NCBI GenBank assembly: GCA_001304315.1
Contig: LJUW01000023.1
Location: 1-32,579 of the forward strand
Length of the DNA: 32,579 nucleotides
Direction of reading: 5' to 3'
Source of the DNA: a candidate division Zixibacteria bacterium SM23_73_2
Lineage (GTDB): Bacteria > Zixibacteria > MSB-5A5 > SM23-73-2
The notes beneath the pieces are model-generated. The model saw only the letters and a list, made by a program, of their open reading frames with translations. It was not told the origin of the DNA and did not search any database. A program made the position numbers and the translations under genes. Below, piece after piece: positions 32,400 to 32,579 of the stretch (within the stretch, counting starts at the first letter, position 1; every line of letters begins with the position of its first letter).

Positions 32400-32579
32400 G
32401 TGTTGCAGGGTACGGTAAAGTGGTTTAACGAATCCAAGGGATATGGATTCATCACCCCGGACGGCGGAGGAGATGACCTGTTTGTACATTTCTCCGAGAT
32501 TAGCGGCGAAGGGTACAAAAGCCTTCAGGAAGGTGATCGGGTTAGCTTCGAGCAGGGTCAGGGACCAAAAGGACCTCAG
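32400..32579 (+). CDS. CspA family cold-shock protein (3' end off window)
   Basis: The first 60 codons are visible, starting at GTG 32400 after AAGGAGGTGATTCA (a near-perfect ribosome-binding site); a TTG follows directly. The single cold-shock domain shows RNP1 'KGYGFI' and RNP2 'DLFVHF' motifs and '[20 protein letters not shown]'. Family members have 65-70 residues, so only a few are missing. They bind single-stranded RNA and DNA and loosen RNA structure. A long AT-rich leader precedes the gene. Confidence 0.95.
   Translation, partial: MLQGTVKWFNESKGYGFITPDGGGDDLFVHFSEISGEGYKSLQEGDRVSFEQGQGPKGPQ

Overview
The window looks like chromosome of an uncultured, Gram-negative (diderm) bacterium. 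A TamB/Omp85 outer-membrane assembly pair, an L,D-transpeptidase/endopeptidase pair and lipoprotein or exported proteins point to a double membrane. A secreted protein with a 'FQNYPNPFNP' C-terminal sorting motif suggests an FCB-group-like or neighbouring candidate phylum; that placement is inference. No rRNA, tRNA, CRISPR array, phage or insertion sequence was recognised.

Layout. (1) 1-3141, minus strand: an M23-type peptidase cut by the window edge, an exported Memo-AMMECR1 fusion, and radC, with a pair of inverted repeats between the last two. (2) 3160-10080: an ion-transport and envelope block in which corA occurs four times. There is one intact gene (7123-8187), two 5' fragments (3333 and 6030) and one 3' fragment (9932). 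Between them lie an APC permease, a small exported helical protein on the opposite strand, a minimal MscS-like channel, a CNNM/CorC-like protein and LapA. Both 5' fragments keep the same TTGACA-N17-TAAAAT promoter. (3) 10102-21057, plus strand: envelope genes, namely an LdtD-like L,D-transpeptidase overlapping a MepK-like peptidase, a YihY protein, a TamB/Omp85 overlapping pair and a DUF389 membrane protein. (4) 21058-21487: a convergent intergenic region packed with small hairpins. (5) 21488-26250, minus strand: a tight HAD phosphatase, ychF, hsp20, lon operon driven by a promoter so close to the first ATG that the mRNA should be leaderless. (6) 26271-30858: a small orphan ORF, a terpene-cyclase-like alpha/alpha-toroid protein, a stand-alone ThiD2 domain, a zinc-ribbon membrane protein, gcvT and a metallophosphoesterase, with dispersed short repeats in the gaps. 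Two genes take their stop codons from these repeats. (7) 30885-32579, plus strand: a palindromic operator candidate, a secreted protein whose C-terminal sorting domain has collapsed by deletion and frameshift, a strong terminator, and a cold-shock protein cut by the right edge.

Functional themes are Mg2+/ion homeostasis (CorA, CNNM, MscS), peptidoglycan 3-3 cross-link making and breaking (LdtD/MepK-like), outer-membrane assembly (TamB/Omp85) and proteostasis (Hsp20, Lon). The most unusual items are the corA fragment series with promoter capture, the two repeat families (ATCTGTTGGG inverted repeats and CTTG-loop hairpins with a branched element), the duplicated ribosome-binding site/start of the Memo gene, the leaderless operon and the collapsed sorting domain. 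I saw no self-evident new multi-gene defence or biosynthetic system.
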